NCBI RefSeq assembly: GCF_029870285.1
Contig: NZ_JACSYA010000008.1
Location: 1 to 64,000 of the forward strand
Direction of reading: 5' to 3'
Source of the DNA: Delftia sp. PS-11
GTDB lineage: Bacteria; Pseudomonadota; Gammaproteobacteria; Burkholderiales; Burkholderiaceae_C
DNA: 64,000 bases
Part shown: positions 21,138 to 30,227 of the stretch, piece after piece
Layout: each line of letters begins with the position of its first letter
Position numbering within the stretch: position 1 is the first letter of the stretch
Translations under genes and position numbers: made by a program
The notes under the pieces: model-generated
What the model was told of the DNA's origin: nothing
The model's database searches: none
Seen by the model: the letters and a program-made list of their open reading frames with translations, nothing else

Positions 21138-21935
21138 CTAGGCGATGCCCGATTTTAGGGGGACAAAGTTCACAGCCTCCAGAATGGACTGCGTAAACCC
21201 ATGTGAACTCTTGTCAATCACCAGCAGTGCCTGCTTACCTCCGGCCACCACCATGGGCGCGACCAGACGCCCGCCCACGGCGAGCTGCTCGCACCAGGCC
21301 TGCGGCGTGGCCTCACCGCCTGCAGCCGAGATGATTCCGGCGTAGGGCGCGCCACTGGCATAGCCTTCCATGCCGTCGCCAAAGATCAGATGGACATTCG
21401 CCAGGCGCCAGGGACGCAGATTGCTGCGGGCCTTCTCGTGCAGGCCGCGCAGGCGCTCGATCGAGTAAACCTCGCGCGCCACCCTGGCCAGCACGGCTGC
21501 CTGGTAGCCGCAGCCCGTGCCGATCTCCAGCACACGGCCCAGCCCTGACTTGCCGATTTCCGACCCCAGCAGCAGCTCGATCATGCGGGCCACCACGCTG
21601 GGTTTGGAGATCGTCTGCCCCAGCCCGATGGGCAGGCTGGTGTCTTCGTAGGCCTGGTTGACCAGGGCGCTGTCCACGAAACGGTGGCGCTCGACGCCCC
21701 CCATGGCAGCCAGCACAGCAGGCGACTTGATGCCGGCAGAAGCCAGGCGCTGCACCATGCGCGCGCGCACGGCGGCAGAATCCATGCCAAGGCCCGCAGG
21801 CTGCTGCGGCGGCGCAGGCGTGCGCGCGCCGGAAGGCGCCATCGGCGAGCGAGATGGTGTGACCCGCGAGGCAGGCGGCGGGGTCTGCGCCGAACGCGCA
21901 ACCCACGAAGGAACTCCAGGACGACGCTCGCTCAC
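21138..21935 (-). CDS. pcm: Protein-L-isoaspartate O-methyltransferase
   Basis: Pcm repairs proteins damaged by isoaspartate formation using SAM. The methyltransferase core shows the SAM loop [16 protein letters not shown], and the upstream substrate region contains [22 protein letters not shown]. An extra Pro/Ala-rich N-terminal stretch of about 50 residues precedes the domain (total 265 aa against about 210 in E. coli). Such extensions are common in Comamonadaceae, though an internal start is possible. It overlaps surE by four bases. Confidence 0.94.
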   Translation of the reverse strand: MSERRPGVPSWVARSAQTPPPASRVTPSRSPMAPSGARTPAPPQQPAGLGMDSAAVRARMVQRLASAGIKSPAVLAAMGGVERHRFVDSALVNQAYEDTSLPIGLGQTISKPSVVARMIELLLGSEIGKSGLGRVLEIGTGCGYQAAVLARVAREVYSIERLRGLHEKARSNLRPWRLANVHLIFGDGMEGYASGAPYAGIISAAGGEATPQAWCEQLAVGGRLVAPMVVAGGKQALLVIDKSSHGFTQSILEAVNFVPLKSGIA

Positions 21936-22720
21936 GGCTTGGGTTCTCCATCATGGCGTGTGCCGCACGCCAGCATTGCGGCTGTCTGCGCCCAGTAGCC
22001 GAGGTTGTCATGATCGGTCAGATCGACCTTGAGCGGCGTCATGGATACATGGCCATGGGCGGTGGCGTGGAAATCCGTGCCTTCGGAATCATCCTTGGCC
22101 GCACCTGCGCTGCCGATCCAGTACATGGTTTCGCCGCGCGGGCTTTCCTGGGTGATGACACGCTCGGCAGCATGGCGCCGGCCCAGGCGGCACAGCTTGA
22201 CGGGCTTGAGCTCGGACAGCGGCAGGTTGGGGATGTTCACATTGAGCAGCCAGGGCGACAGGCCGATCAGGTGCTGCGCCTGCATGTCCAGAACCATCTG
22301 GCGCGCCATGCCGGCAGCCGCCTCGATCTCGGCCCAGCCTTTGTCCACCTGGGAAAACGCAATCGACGGGATGCCAAACAGGAACCCTTCCATGGCAGCG
22401 CCCACGGTCCCCGAGTAAATCGTGTCATCGCCCATGTTGGCGCCATTGTTGATGCCCGACACCACCAGGTCGGGCCGATAGCCCAGCAAGCCGGTCAGGG
22501 CAATGTGCACACAGTCGGCAGGCGTGCCATTGACATAGCGGAAACCATTGTGCGCCCGATGCACATACAGCGGGGCATTGAGAGTGAGGGCATTGGACTT
22601 GGCGCTGTTGTTGTGCTCCGGCGCCACCACCTCGACCTCGGCCACCGTGCGCAAAGCCTCGTGCAAGGCGTGAATGCCGGGCGCCTGATAACCGTCGTCG
22701 TTACAAATGAGAATCTTCAT
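21932..22720 (-). CDS. surE: 5'-nucleotidase / stationary-phase survival protein SurE
   Basis: SurE is a metal-dependent nucleoside monophosphate phosphatase. The N-terminal metal site is [16 protein letters not shown], with the paired Asp. The [10 protein letters not shown] and [22 protein letters not shown] motifs complete the active site. The length is 262 aa from the ATG at 22720. The same frame stays open further upstream, but that part overlaps the divergent oxidoreductase gene and is not conserved. It heads the long minus-strand chain. Confidence 0.97.
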   Translation of the reverse strand: MKILICNDDGYQAPGIHALHEALRTVAEVEVVAPEHNNSAKSNALTLNAPLYVHRAHNGFRYVNGTPADCVHIALTGLLGYRPDLVVSGINNGANMGDDTIYSGTVGAAMEGFLFGIPSIAFSQVDKGWAEIEAAAGMARQMVLDMQAQHLIGLSPWLLNVNIPNLPLSELKPVKLCRLGRRHAAERVITQESPRGETMYWIGSAGAAKDDSEGTDFHATAHGHVSMTPLKVDLTDHDNLGYWAQTAAMLACGTRHDGEPKP

Positions 22721-22832
22721 GGATACAGGAGGGATTGCAGCGGATTGTAGGCGGGCGTTCGTCGCCCGAGGGACAGGAGGCATTCCCGCCACACTCCTAT
22801 CATCGGCATCACATTCGAACACAGGAGACAAA

Positions 22833-23813
22833 ATGCACGCTTGGCTTTGTACAACCCCTACGGGTGTAGACCTATTGCAATGGACGCAGTTGCCCACGCC
22901 CACTCCGGGACCCGGCCAGGTGCTGCTTGAAGTCAAGGCTGCCAGCCTGAATTTCCCTGATCTGCTGATTGTGCAGAACAAATACCAGATGAAGCCGCCG
23001 CTGCCCTTTGTGCCCGGCTCAGAGTATGCCGGCGTGGTACAGGCCGTGGGCGAAGGCGTCACCCACCTGGCGGTGGGCCAGCGCGTGGCCTGCCTGTCCG
23101 GCACGGGCGGTTTCGGCACCCATGCGCTGGCGCCAGCTGCGCTGTGCATGCCGCTTCCCGACAGCTTCAGCTTTGTCGATGCGGCCGCGTTCATCATGAC
23201 CTACGCCACCTCGCACCATGCGCTGATCGACCGGGCACAGTTGCGCGCAGGCGAGACCGTGCTCGTGCTGGGCGCAGCCGGCGGCGTGGGCACCGCCGCG
23301 ATCCAGATTGCCAAGGCCGTGGGCGCCCGCGTGATCGCCGCCGCATCCACGGACGAAAAATGCGCCCTGTGCCAGGCCCAGGGCGCAGACGCCACCATCA
23401 ACTACAGCCAGGGCAATCTGCGCGAAGCCATCAAGACGGCCACCGATGGCAAGGGCCCCGATGTGGTCTACGACCCCGTCGGCGGCGAGTTCGCCGAGCC
23501 CGTGTTCCGCTCCATCGCCTGGCGCGGCCGCTACCTGATCGTGGGCTTCGCGTCAGGCCCCATCCCGTCGCTGCCACTGAACCTGCCGCTGCTCAAGGGC
23601 GCCTCGCTGGTCGGCGTGTTCTGGGGAGAATTCTCCCGCCGCGAGCCCCAGGCCAACGCAGCCATGATGCAGGAGCTGGCTCAGTGGTACGGGCAGGGGA
23701 AGATCAAGCCCGTCATCGACCGCACCATGCCCATGGCCGAGCTGCACGCAGCCTACGCACGCATGGGGTCGCGACAGGTCCAGGGCAAGCTGGTGCTGGT
23801 CAACGAGGGGTGA
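22833..23813 (+). CDS. NADPH:quinone oxidoreductase-like zinc-independent MDR protein
   Basis: This is a medium-chain dehydrogenase/reductase of the quinone oxidoreductase group. The GroES-like N-terminal half includes [18 protein letters not shown]. The Rossmann half has [29 protein letters not shown], where the NADPH loop reads AAGGVG. No structural-zinc cysteine cluster is seen. The ATG at 22833 follows a good ACAGGAGA ribosome site and gives 326 aa. It is divergent from surE. The substrate is not evident; family members reduce quinones or enones. Confidence 0.88.
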   Translation: MHAWLCTTPTGVDLLQWTQLPTPTPGPGQVLLEVKAASLNFPDLLIVQNKYQMKPPLPFVPGSEYAGVVQAVGEGVTHLAVGQRVACLSGTGGFGTHALAPAALCMPLPDSFSFVDAAAFIMTYATSHHALIDRAQLRAGETVLVLGAAGGVGTAAIQIAKAVGARVIAAASTDEKCALCQAQGADATINYSQGNLREAIKTATDGKGPDVVYDPVGGEFAEPVFRSIAWRGRYLIVGFASGPIPSLPLNLPLLKGASLVGVFWGEFSRREPQANAAMMQELAQWYGQGKIKPVIDRTMPMAELHAAYARMGSRQVQGKLVLVNEG

Positions 23814-23871
23814 AACGCCCGCGCGCCGTGCCACACTGGAGGGCATCGCATTTTGCAATCCACGCCCTTCC

Positions 23872-25449
23872 ATGGCCGAGCGTTCCGTCCCCGAACTCGC
23901 CCGCGAAACCCTGCGGCAGCTGGCACTCAACCGCCTGCCGCCCACACCGGAAAACTACACGCGCATCTATGAGCAGGAGGCCGGCCAGCCCGGCCCTGCC
24001 AGCTTTCCGCTGACCCAGCTCAGGCGCATCCATGCGCTGACTCCGGCGCAGACCCCGGCTCAGAAACGGCTGCGCGAGCAACTGGGCACGGCCATCGAGC
24101 GCCGCGACTGGCAGGCACTGCAGCAGGCGATCGCTGCCTACGCCAATGCCGGGCTGCAGCCGCAGACACCTGCAGACAAACCCGTAGAGCTGCCGCCGCC
24201 GCCGGCCATCGAGGCCTTGCCGGACGATCTGGCCCACCAGTTGGGCCGCCGCTTCGAGACGCTGGCAACGCTGCTGAACCCGCACAGCGAGAAAGTGCAG
24301 CAACTGCATGCGCAACTGATGGAAGCGCTGCGCTCGCCCCCCGTCGATGCGCACAGCCTGGCCAGGCGCCTGCATGAACAGCACTACCAGTTGTCCTTTT
24401 CAGTGGCAGACCAGTTGCAGGTCCAGCAGTTGCTACAGGAGCTGCTGCAGGCCATGATCAGGCATCTGTCCCAGGACCCGGACAGCGCCAGCTGGCTGGC
24501 GCCCCAGCTCGATGCACTGGAAAAGGCCATCACCCCCCCACTGGCTCCCGAGCCCCTGACGGCAGCCCAGCGCGAATTGCACAACCTGATTCAGCGTCGT
24601 CTGCAGCTGCAGGAGGGTATCAGCGCCGCACAACAGGCACTGCGGACCATGCTCAACAGCTTTGTCCAGCATCTGGCGCAGATCACGCGCAGCCACGAGA
24701 CACTGGGTACCCAGATGGAAGAAGCAGCCCGGCAGCTCGAAGGCATCGAACGGCTCGAAGACGCAGCGCCGCTGCTGCAGCAAGTGCTGGAGGCCACGCG
24801 CACCATGGCCAGCGGCAGCCGGGTGGCCCAGGCAGAGCTGCAGGCGCTGCGCGAGAATGCCGATGCGCGCGAAGCCCAGATCCGCGCGCTGCAGCAGGAG
24901 CTGGACGAGGCCGCACGCAGGGCTCGCCACGACGTGCTGACGGGCCATCTCAACCGGCTGGGACTGGGCGAGGCGCTGGACCGCGAAGTCGCACGGGCGC
25001 GGCGCTATGGCCAGCCTTTGAGCGTGGTGCTGCTGGACATGGACGATATGAGCGTGCTCAACGCCAGCCACGGCCATGAGACGGGCGATGCGGCGCTGGC
25101 GCATCTGGGCCAGCTGGCACGCCAGACCCTTCGCCCCGAAGATGTGATCGCTCGCCATGAAGGCCAGGCCTTCGCGCTGCTGCTGCCGCAGACACCGGAG
25201 CCTTCGGCCGTGCAGGCCATGCAGCGGCTGCTTCAGTCACTGGAGCAGTCGCCCCTGCCCCGGCAGCCGCCCGTGCCGCTGAGCTTCAGCGCGGGCGTGG
25301 CCCAGCTGCAGGGCCACGAAAACGGCATGGATGTGCTGCGCCGGGCCGATACCGCCATGCTTCAGGCCAAGGAACGCGGCAAACGCCGCGTGGCCGCTGC
25401 ATCGGGCGCACAATGGCAGCTGGATGACAGCGGCACACCGGTCCCTTGA
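23872..25449 (+). CDS. Degenerate GGDEF-domain protein
   Basis: The protein (525 aa) has a long helical, Gln/Leu-rich N-terminal part with likely coiled coils (about residues 225-350), with no membrane segment. A C-terminal GGDEF domain starts at HDVLTGHLNRLG (about 353). The signature itself reads EGQAF (430-434) where active cyclases have GG(D/E)EF, so the metal-binding acid is lost. The RxxD inhibitory site (R421-P-E-D424), five residues upstream, is intact. The protein is therefore probably a c-di-GMP binder or structural protein, not an active diguanylate cyclase. It is followed by phoD, whose ATG is 51 bases past the stop. Confidence 0.88.
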   Translation: MAERSVPELARETLRQLALNRLPPTPENYTRIYEQEAGQPGPASFPLTQLRRIHALTPAQTPAQKRLREQLGTAIERRDWQALQQAIAAYANAGLQPQTPADKPVELPPPPAIEALPDDLAHQLGRRFETLATLLNPHSEKVQQLHAQLMEALRSPPVDAHSLARRLHEQHYQLSFSVADQLQVQQLLQELLQAMIRHLSQDPDSASWLAPQLDALEKAITPPLAPEPLTAAQRELHNLIQRRLQLQEGISAAQQALRTMLNSFVQHLAQITRSHETLGTQMEEAARQLEGIERLEDAAPLLQQVLEATRTMASGSRVAQAELQALRENADAREAQIRALQQELDEAARRARHDVLTGHLNRLGLGEALDREVARARRYGQPLSVVLLDMDDMSVLNASHGHETGDAALAHLGQLARQTLRPEDVIARHEGQAFALLLPQTPEPSAVQAMQRLLQSLEQSPLPRQPPVPLSFSAGVAQLQGHENGMDVLRRADTAMLQAKERGKRRVAAASGAQWQLDDSGTPVP

Positions 25450-25499
25450 TCCTGCCGCCCTGCTCCGCTTGTCTTGCGCCACCAGTGAACCGTACCGCC

Positions 25500-27122
25500 A
25501 TGCCCCTGCCTTTCAGCGCCCCTGCCACTGCACCAAGGCGCCAGTTTTTGATCGGGGCGGGCCTGGCCACCGCCATCGGGCAATTGCCGGCATGGGCGCG
25601 GCTGGGCGAGCGCCCGGCGCACAACCCCTTCACGCTGGGCGTCGCCAGCGGCGACCCGGAGCCCGACAACGTGCTGCTGTGGACGCGGCTCACGCCGCCA
25701 CTGTCCAGCCTGGGCGAGGCCGACAGCGCGGCCATGCCTGCGCAGCGGCTGCGCTGGGAGCTGGCACATGACCCGCTGTTTCGCCAGATCGTGCGCAGCG
25801 GCGAAGCCATGGCCCTTGCGGAGTGGGGCCACGGCGTGCATGTGCAGGTCGATGGACTGGCGCCGGACCGCTGGTATTTCTACCGTTTCATGCTGGGCCA
25901 GGCCGTCAGCACCACGGGCCGCTGCCGCACGGCCCCCGCGCCCGGCAGCCTGCCGCAGCGCCTGCGCCTGGCCTATGCCTCGTGCCAGCGCTGGGAGCAT
26001 GGCTTTTATGCCGCCTGGCGCCAGGTCGTGCAGGATGCGCCCGACCTCGTGCTGTTTCTGGGCGACTACATCTACGAATACGCCACGCCGGCCATGACCC
26101 TGGGACTGGCACGCACCCACAGCCTCAGGGCCGCCCAGACGCTGCAGGACTACCGTGACCGCTATGCGCTGCACAAGAGCGATGCCCTGCTGCAGGCAGC
26201 CCATGCCATCTGCAACTGGAGCGTGGGCTGGGACGACCACGAAGTCGAGAATAACTATGCGGCAGACCAGGGCGTGGGCGATGCCACGCGCTTTCTGGCG
26301 CGGCGCATGGCCGCGTGGCAGGCTTTCTACGAGAACATGCCGCTGCGCCCGAAAGCGCTGACGGGCAGCGGCGGCGCGGGCCTGCAGATCTACCGCAGCA
26401 TCCAATGGGGACGCCTGGCGCGCCTGCACCTGCTCGATGGCCGCCAGTACCGCCACACGCAAGCCTGCCGCGCCGCCGGTGAGGCCGACAAGGGCAGCCT
26501 GCGCCCTGCCGACTGCTCCGCACTGGCAGATGCCTCGCGCAGCATGCTGGGCTGGGACCAGGAACACTGGCTGCATCGCCAGCTGGCTGAAGATGGCCGC
26601 CAGCACGGCGCCGAAGCCACGCGCTGGACCGTACTGGCCCAGCCCACGCTGCTGTCGGCCCGCAACTACCCCTCGGGCATCCGCTCCACGGACAGCTGGG
26701 ATGGCTACCCTGCTGCACGCCAGCGCCTGGTCCGGCAGCTGACGCCCGGCACCCAGCCTGCGCCGCGCAACAGCGTGCTGCTGGGCGGCGACCTGCACCA
26801 GAACTTCGTCTGCTCTGTGCACGCCGACCCCGACACCGCGCCGGACCGCCACAACCCGGCCGTGGCCAGCGAGTTCTGCGGCACATCGATCACCTCGCGC
26901 AGCGGCACCACCCAGGCCAAGGTGGATGCCATGGTGGCCCACACCCCGCATATGCTGCTGGCGCGCTGCGAGGAGCGGGGCTACGGCCTGGCCGACATCA
27001 CCCCAGCGCACTGGACCAGCGAACTGCGCGCCGTGGCCAATCCACTGCGTGCCGACAGCCGCGTCTATACGTTGGCACGCTACACCGTCGAGGACCGGCG
27101 CCCCGGCCCCGTCGCTAGTTGA
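25500..27122 (+). CDS. phoD: Secreted PhoD-type alkaline phosphatase/phosphodiesterase
   Basis: PhoD enzymes are Tat-exported, calcium/iron-dependent phosphomono- or diesterases. The N-terminus has the twin-arginine signal (APRRQFLIGAGLATAIGQLPAWA). Then come the Fn3-like PhoD_N domain (HNPFTLGVASGDPEPDNVLLWTRLTP) and the metallophosphatase core. Metal-binding motifs are visible: YASCQRWEHG, FLGDYIYEY, GWDDHEVENNYA and LLGGDLHQN. The first ATG is at 25500 (540 aa). A TTG at 25446 would add 18 residues that do not fit a signal peptide. Substrate unknown; phosphate regulation is not visible. Confidence 0.9.
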   Translation: MPLPFSAPATAPRRQFLIGAGLATAIGQLPAWARLGERPAHNPFTLGVASGDPEPDNVLLWTRLTPPLSSLGEADSAAMPAQRLRWELAHDPLFRQIVRSGEAMALAEWGHGVHVQVDGLAPDRWYFYRFMLGQAVSTTGRCRTAPAPGSLPQRLRLAYASCQRWEHGFYAAWRQVVQDAPDLVLFLGDYIYEYATPAMTLGLARTHSLRAAQTLQDYRDRYALHKSDALLQAAHAICNWSVGWDDHEVENNYAADQGVGDATRFLARRMAAWQAFYENMPLRPKALTGSGGAGLQIYRSIQWGRLARLHLLDGRQYRHTQACRAAGEADKGSLRPADCSALADASRSMLGWDQEHWLHRQLAEDGRQHGAEATRWTVLAQPTLLSARNYPSGIRSTDSWDGYPAARQRLVRQLTPGTQPAPRNSVLLGGDLHQNFVCSVHADPDTAPDRHNPAVASEFCGTSITSRSGTTQAKVDAMVAHTPHMLLARCEERGYGLADITPAHWTSELRAVANPLRADSRVYTLARYTVEDRRPGPVAS

Positions 27123-27174
27123 GGCCGGACGGCGGGAGCAAAGGCCCCTGCCGCCCGGGTGCCATTGCCCGCAA

Positions 27175-27195
27175 CAATATACGAAACGTATATTG
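27175..27195. promoter_or_regulatory. Perfect palindrome upstream of the ParD-like gene (putative operator)
   Basis: CAATATACG, three A, then CGTATATTG form a perfect 9-base inverted repeat 19 bases before the ATG of the ParD-like gene. It is an AT-rich island in GC-rich DNA and is followed by a further GTAT half-site-like stretch. The position and symmetry are those of an autoregulatory antitoxin operator. Confidence 0.65.
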
Positions 27196-27214
27196 CGCGT
27201 ATCATCCATTCCCC

Positions 27215-27454
27215 ATGGGAATCGTCAAAATCTCCGACCATCTGCACGACCAGATCCGCCTGTCCAGCGCTGCGCTGGGCCGCTCCATCAATGCACAGGC
27301 CGAGCACTGGCTGCGGGTGGGCCAGCTTGCAGAGCACCATCCGCACCTTGACTACGCAGGCATCTGCGCTTTGCTGCTGCAGCAGGCGGCGCAGGCGGCC
27401 GGCGCAGCGCAGCAGCCCGGCGCCAAGCTGGCGCCGGCGAAAGGCCTGCAATGA
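27215..27454 (+). CDS. ParD-like antitoxin-family protein (79 aa)
   Basis: The short protein MGIVKISDHLHDQIRLSSAA... resembles the ParD-like family (PF11903 type), whose members have a ribbon-helix-helix-like N-terminus. A typical body reads ALGRSINAQAEHWLRVGQLAE, then a conserved tail near NPDLDY (here HPHLDYAGICALLL). Classic ParD is the DNA-binding antitoxin of ParE. Here there is no parE gene. The stop overlaps the start of map by four bases (ATGA), so it is translationally coupled to a methionine aminopeptidase. A perfect palindrome lies just upstream. Whether the pair is a toxin-antitoxin unit is not established. Confidence 0.8.
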   Translation: MGIVKISDHLHDQIRLSSAALGRSINAQAEHWLRVGQLAEHHPHLDYAGICALLLQQAAQAAGAAQQPGAKLAPAKGLQ

Positions 27455-28257
27455 AGCGCGCCAGACTGCGCAGCGTACCGCTGCACGGCGCCGCCGAGAT
27501 CGAGCAATCGCGCAAAGCGGGCGGCCTGGCAGCGCGCGTGCTGCACATGCTCGCGCCCCATGTCCAGCCGGGCGTGAGCACCGAGCAGCTCGACAGGCTG
27601 TGCCATGACTTCATCGTGGACGAGCTGCGCTGCGTGCCCACCAATGTGGGCTACCACGGCTTTCCCAAGACCATCTGCACCTCGCCCAACCATGTGATCT
27701 GCCATGGCATCCCCAGTGCCAAGGACATTCTGCGCGAGGGAGACATCCTCAATGTGGACGTGGCAGTGACCACGCCCGAGGGATGGATCGGCGATACCAG
27801 CCGCATGTATTACGTGGGCCAGCCCAGCAACCAGGCACGGCGCCTGGTCGAGACCACTTACGAGGCGCTGCTGGCGGGCATCCGCGCCGTACGCCCCGGC
27901 GCCACGCTGGGCGACATCGGCCATGCCATCCAGACCGTGGCCCAGCGCGAGCGCTTCAGCGTGGTGCGCGAATACTGCGGCCACGGCATCGGCAAGGTCT
28001 ATCACGATGAGCCGCAGGTGCTGCACTACGGCCAGCCGGGCCAGGGCATGCTGCTGGAGGCGGGCATGGTCTTCACCATCGAGCCCATGCTCAATGCCGG
28101 CAAGGCCGCCACGCGCGAACTGAGCGACGGCTGGACGGTCGTCACCGGCGACAAATCCCTGTCGGCGCAGTGGGAGCACATGGTCGCCGTGACCGAGACC
28201 GGCTTCGATGTGCTGACGCGCTGGCCCGAAGGCACAGGCAGCTACGCACCGATCTGA
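27451..28257 (+). CDS. map: Type I methionine aminopeptidase
   Basis: Map removes the initiator methionine from new proteins. The five metal ligands are recognisable: Asp in LNVDVAV, Asp in GDTSRM, His in CGHGIGK, Glu in TIEPML and Glu in TETGFD. The length is 268 aa, with a short N-terminal extension before ARVLHMLAPHVQPGVSTEQLD. It is not next to rpsB (tsf/rpsB region), the usual home of the essential map, so this may be a second copy. Its frame begins inside the last codons of the ParD-like gene, which makes it the distal partner of a two-gene operon. Confidence 0.93.
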   Translation: MKRARLRSVPLHGAAEIEQSRKAGGLAARVLHMLAPHVQPGVSTEQLDRLCHDFIVDELRCVPTNVGYHGFPKTICTSPNHVICHGIPSAKDILREGDILNVDVAVTTPEGWIGDTSRMYYVGQPSNQARRLVETTYEALLAGIRAVRPGATLGDIGHAIQTVAQRERFSVVREYCGHGIGKVYHDEPQVLHYGQPGQGMLLEAGMVFTIEPMLNAGKAATRELSDGWTVVTGDKSLSAQWEHMVAVTETGFDVLTRWPEGTGSYAPI

Positions 28258-28304
28258 AACGCTGCACCAGACGGCGCGGCACCGGGCTGCGCCGCCGCGT
28301 GGCG

Positions 28305-29951
28305 TCAGCCCGTGATGGCCCGGGCCGAGCCCGCCTGCCGGCGCAGCTCGAACTTCTGGATCTTGCCCGTGCTGGTCTTGGGCAGCTCGCCAAACACCAC
28401 GGCGCGCGGCACCTTGTAGCCGGCCAGATGCTGCTTGCAATGGGCCACGATGTCCTCGGCAGAAATGTCGGCTCCGGCCTTGAGCTCGATGAAGGCGCAG
28501 GGCGTCTCGCCCCACTTGGGATCGGGCTTGGCCACCACGGCGGCGGCCAGCACGGCGGGATGGCGGTAGAGCACATCCTCGACCTCGATGGACGAGATGT
28601 TTTCGCCGCCCGAGATGATGATGTCTTTGCTGCGGTCCTTGATCTGTATGTAGCCATCGGAATGCTGAACGGCCAGATCCCCAGTGTGGAACCAGCCACC
28701 CCGGAAGGCCTCGTCCGTGGCCTGCGGGTTCTTGAGGTAGCCCTTCATCGCGATATTGCCCTGGAACATGATCTCGCCCATGGTCTGGCCATCATGGGGC
28801 ACGGGCTGCATGGTTTCGGGGTCGAGCACGCTGGCAGAACGCTGCAGGTGGTAGCGCACGCCCTGGCGCGCATTGAGGCGTGCGCGCTCGCCGATGTGCA
28901 GCGTGTTCCAGTCCTCGTGCTTGGCGCAGACCGTGGCCGGACCATAGACCTCGGTCAGGCCATAGACATGGGTGATGTCAAAGCCCAGCTGCTCCATCCC
29001 CTCGATCATCGAGGCTGGCGGCGCGGCCCCCGCCACCATGGCCTTGACGCCGGCTGGCACGCCTTCCTTCATGGCGGCCGGCGCATTCACCAGCAGCCCA
29101 TGCACGATGGGTGCGCCGCAGTAGTGCGTAACGCCATGGCTGCGGATGGCATCGAAGATGGCCTGCGCCTCCACACGACGCAGGCAGACATTCACCCCCG
29201 CCCGGGCGGCCACCGTCCAGGGGAAGCACCAGCCATTGCAGTGGAACATCGGCAGGGTCCACAGGTAGACCGCATGCTTGGGCATATCCCACTCCAGCAC
29301 ATTGCTGATGGCATTGATGGCCGCGCCCCGGTGGTGGTAAACAACCCCCTTGGGGTTGCCCGTGGTGCCGCTGGTGTAGTTCAGCGCGATGGCATCCCAC
29401 TCATCGGCTGGCAGCTGCCAGTCGAAGCCGGCATCGCCCTGGGCCACGAAACTGTCGTAATCCACCGTTCCCACCTGCTGCTGCGCCGGCCCGTACAGCG
29501 CATCGTCCACCTGCACCACCAGCAGCGGCTCGGTGCGCTGGCGCAATGCCAGCGCCTTTGCCACGACGCCTGCAAACTCGGGGTCCACGATCAGCACCTT
29601 GGCCTCGCCATGGTCCAGCATGAAGGCGATGGTTTCGGCATCGAGCCGCGTATTGAGCGTGTTGAGCACGGCCCCCGCCATGGGCACGCCGAAGTGCGCC
29701 TCGATCATCGGCGGCGTATTGGGCAGCATCACGGCCACGGTATCGTTCTTGCCCACGCCGGCCTTTTGCAGGCTGCTGGCGAGCTGGCGGCAACGCGCAT
29801 AGGTCTGGCGCCAGTTGCGGCGCAGATCGCCATGGACCACCGCAAGCCGCTCGGGGTAGACCTCGGCGGTGCGGGCGATGAAGCCCAGAGGGCTGAGCGG
29901 CGCGTGGTTGGCGCTGTTTCGGTCCAGGTGCTGGTCGTAAATGCTGCTCAT
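28305..29951 (-). CDS. AMP-dependent acyl-CoA synthetase (medium/long chain)
   Basis: This is an ANL-superfamily ligase that makes acyl-CoA from a carboxylic acid, ATP and CoA. The AMP-binding P-loop is YTSGTTGNPKGVVYHHRG. VYGLTEVYGPA and the WFHTGDLAV block follow, then the hinge KDIIISGGENISSIEVEDVLY and the catalytic lysine in PKTSTGKIQKFELR. The ATG at 29951 gives 548 aa. Sequence style (LSPLGFIARTAEVYPER, TLNTRLD) resembles the AlkK/methylmercaptopropionate-CoA ligase group. The substrate is not determined. No beta-oxidation genes are adjacent. Confidence 0.9.
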   Translation of the reverse strand: MSSIYDQHLDRNSANHAPLSPLGFIARTAEVYPERLAVVHGDLRRNWRQTYARCRQLASSLQKAGVGKNDTVAVMLPNTPPMIEAHFGVPMAGAVLNTLNTRLDAETIAFMLDHGEAKVLIVDPEFAGVVAKALALRQRTEPLLVVQVDDALYGPAQQQVGTVDYDSFVAQGDAGFDWQLPADEWDAIALNYTSGTTGNPKGVVYHHRGAAINAISNVLEWDMPKHAVYLWTLPMFHCNGWCFPWTVAARAGVNVCLRRVEAQAIFDAIRSHGVTHYCGAPIVHGLLVNAPAAMKEGVPAGVKAMVAGAAPPASMIEGMEQLGFDITHVYGLTEVYGPATVCAKHEDWNTLHIGERARLNARQGVRYHLQRSASVLDPETMQPVPHDGQTMGEIMFQGNIAMKGYLKNPQATDEAFRGGWFHTGDLAVQHSDGYIQIKDRSKDIIISGGENISSIEVEDVLYRHPAVLAAAVVAKPDPKWGETPCAFIELKAGADISAEDIVAHCKQHLAGYKVPRAVVFGELPKTSTGKIQKFELRRQAGSARAITG

Positions 29952-30087
29952 CGAGGTCTCCGGTTCGCTGGGGTTCTTGATCTGGGTCCTGCTGCCGCAG
30001 GCGTGGCGAAACCCGAAGGTATAGCAAGCCATGCTTACACAAGCTTGATGCACTGCAGCGCGCCGGCTCCGAACGTAGAATCGCCGC

Positions 30088-30207
30088 ATGGATGCGCCCT
30101 CCTGCGCAACCGCGGGCATCCGGGAATGTTCCTAGAGGAGTCCGCCTGGCAGCGTTCCAGGCATTGTTGGAGACAAGCCTGCACCCCAGCGGTGCAGGCT
30201 TTTTTTT
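30088..30207 (+). ncRNA. Candidate small RNA ending at an orphan terminator
   Basis: A TAGAAT -10-like hexamer (30076-30081) precedes about 120 bases. This stretch can fold as GGATGC/GCATCC (near 30090-30121), GCCTGG/CCAGGC (30144-30162) and then a strong intrinsic terminator (30175-30207). The nearest plus-strand gene upstream, map, ends 1.8 kb away behind a minus-strand gene. A 15-codon ORF (ATG at 30088, stop TAG at 30133-30135) lies inside, so a leader peptide is the alternative. No good -35 at standard spacing was found. Confidence 0.35.
30175..30207 (+). terminator. Orphan rho-independent terminator
   Basis: An 11-base perfect stem AAGCCTGCACC/GGTGCAGGCTT with a 5-base loop is followed by eight T (30200-30207) on the plus strand. 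No plus-strand protein gene ends nearby, so it must close a short or unrecognised transcript. It is 20 bases from the stop of the minus-strand gene at 30228, but on that strand there is no U-run. Confidence 0.85.
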
Positions 30208-30227
30208 GCTGCGCCCCGGCAGCCTGC

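Noticed and set aside
22753..22767. GGGCG/CGCCC hairpin between surE and the oxidoreductase gene
   Set aside because: The stem is short and has no U-run on either strand, so I do not call it a terminator.
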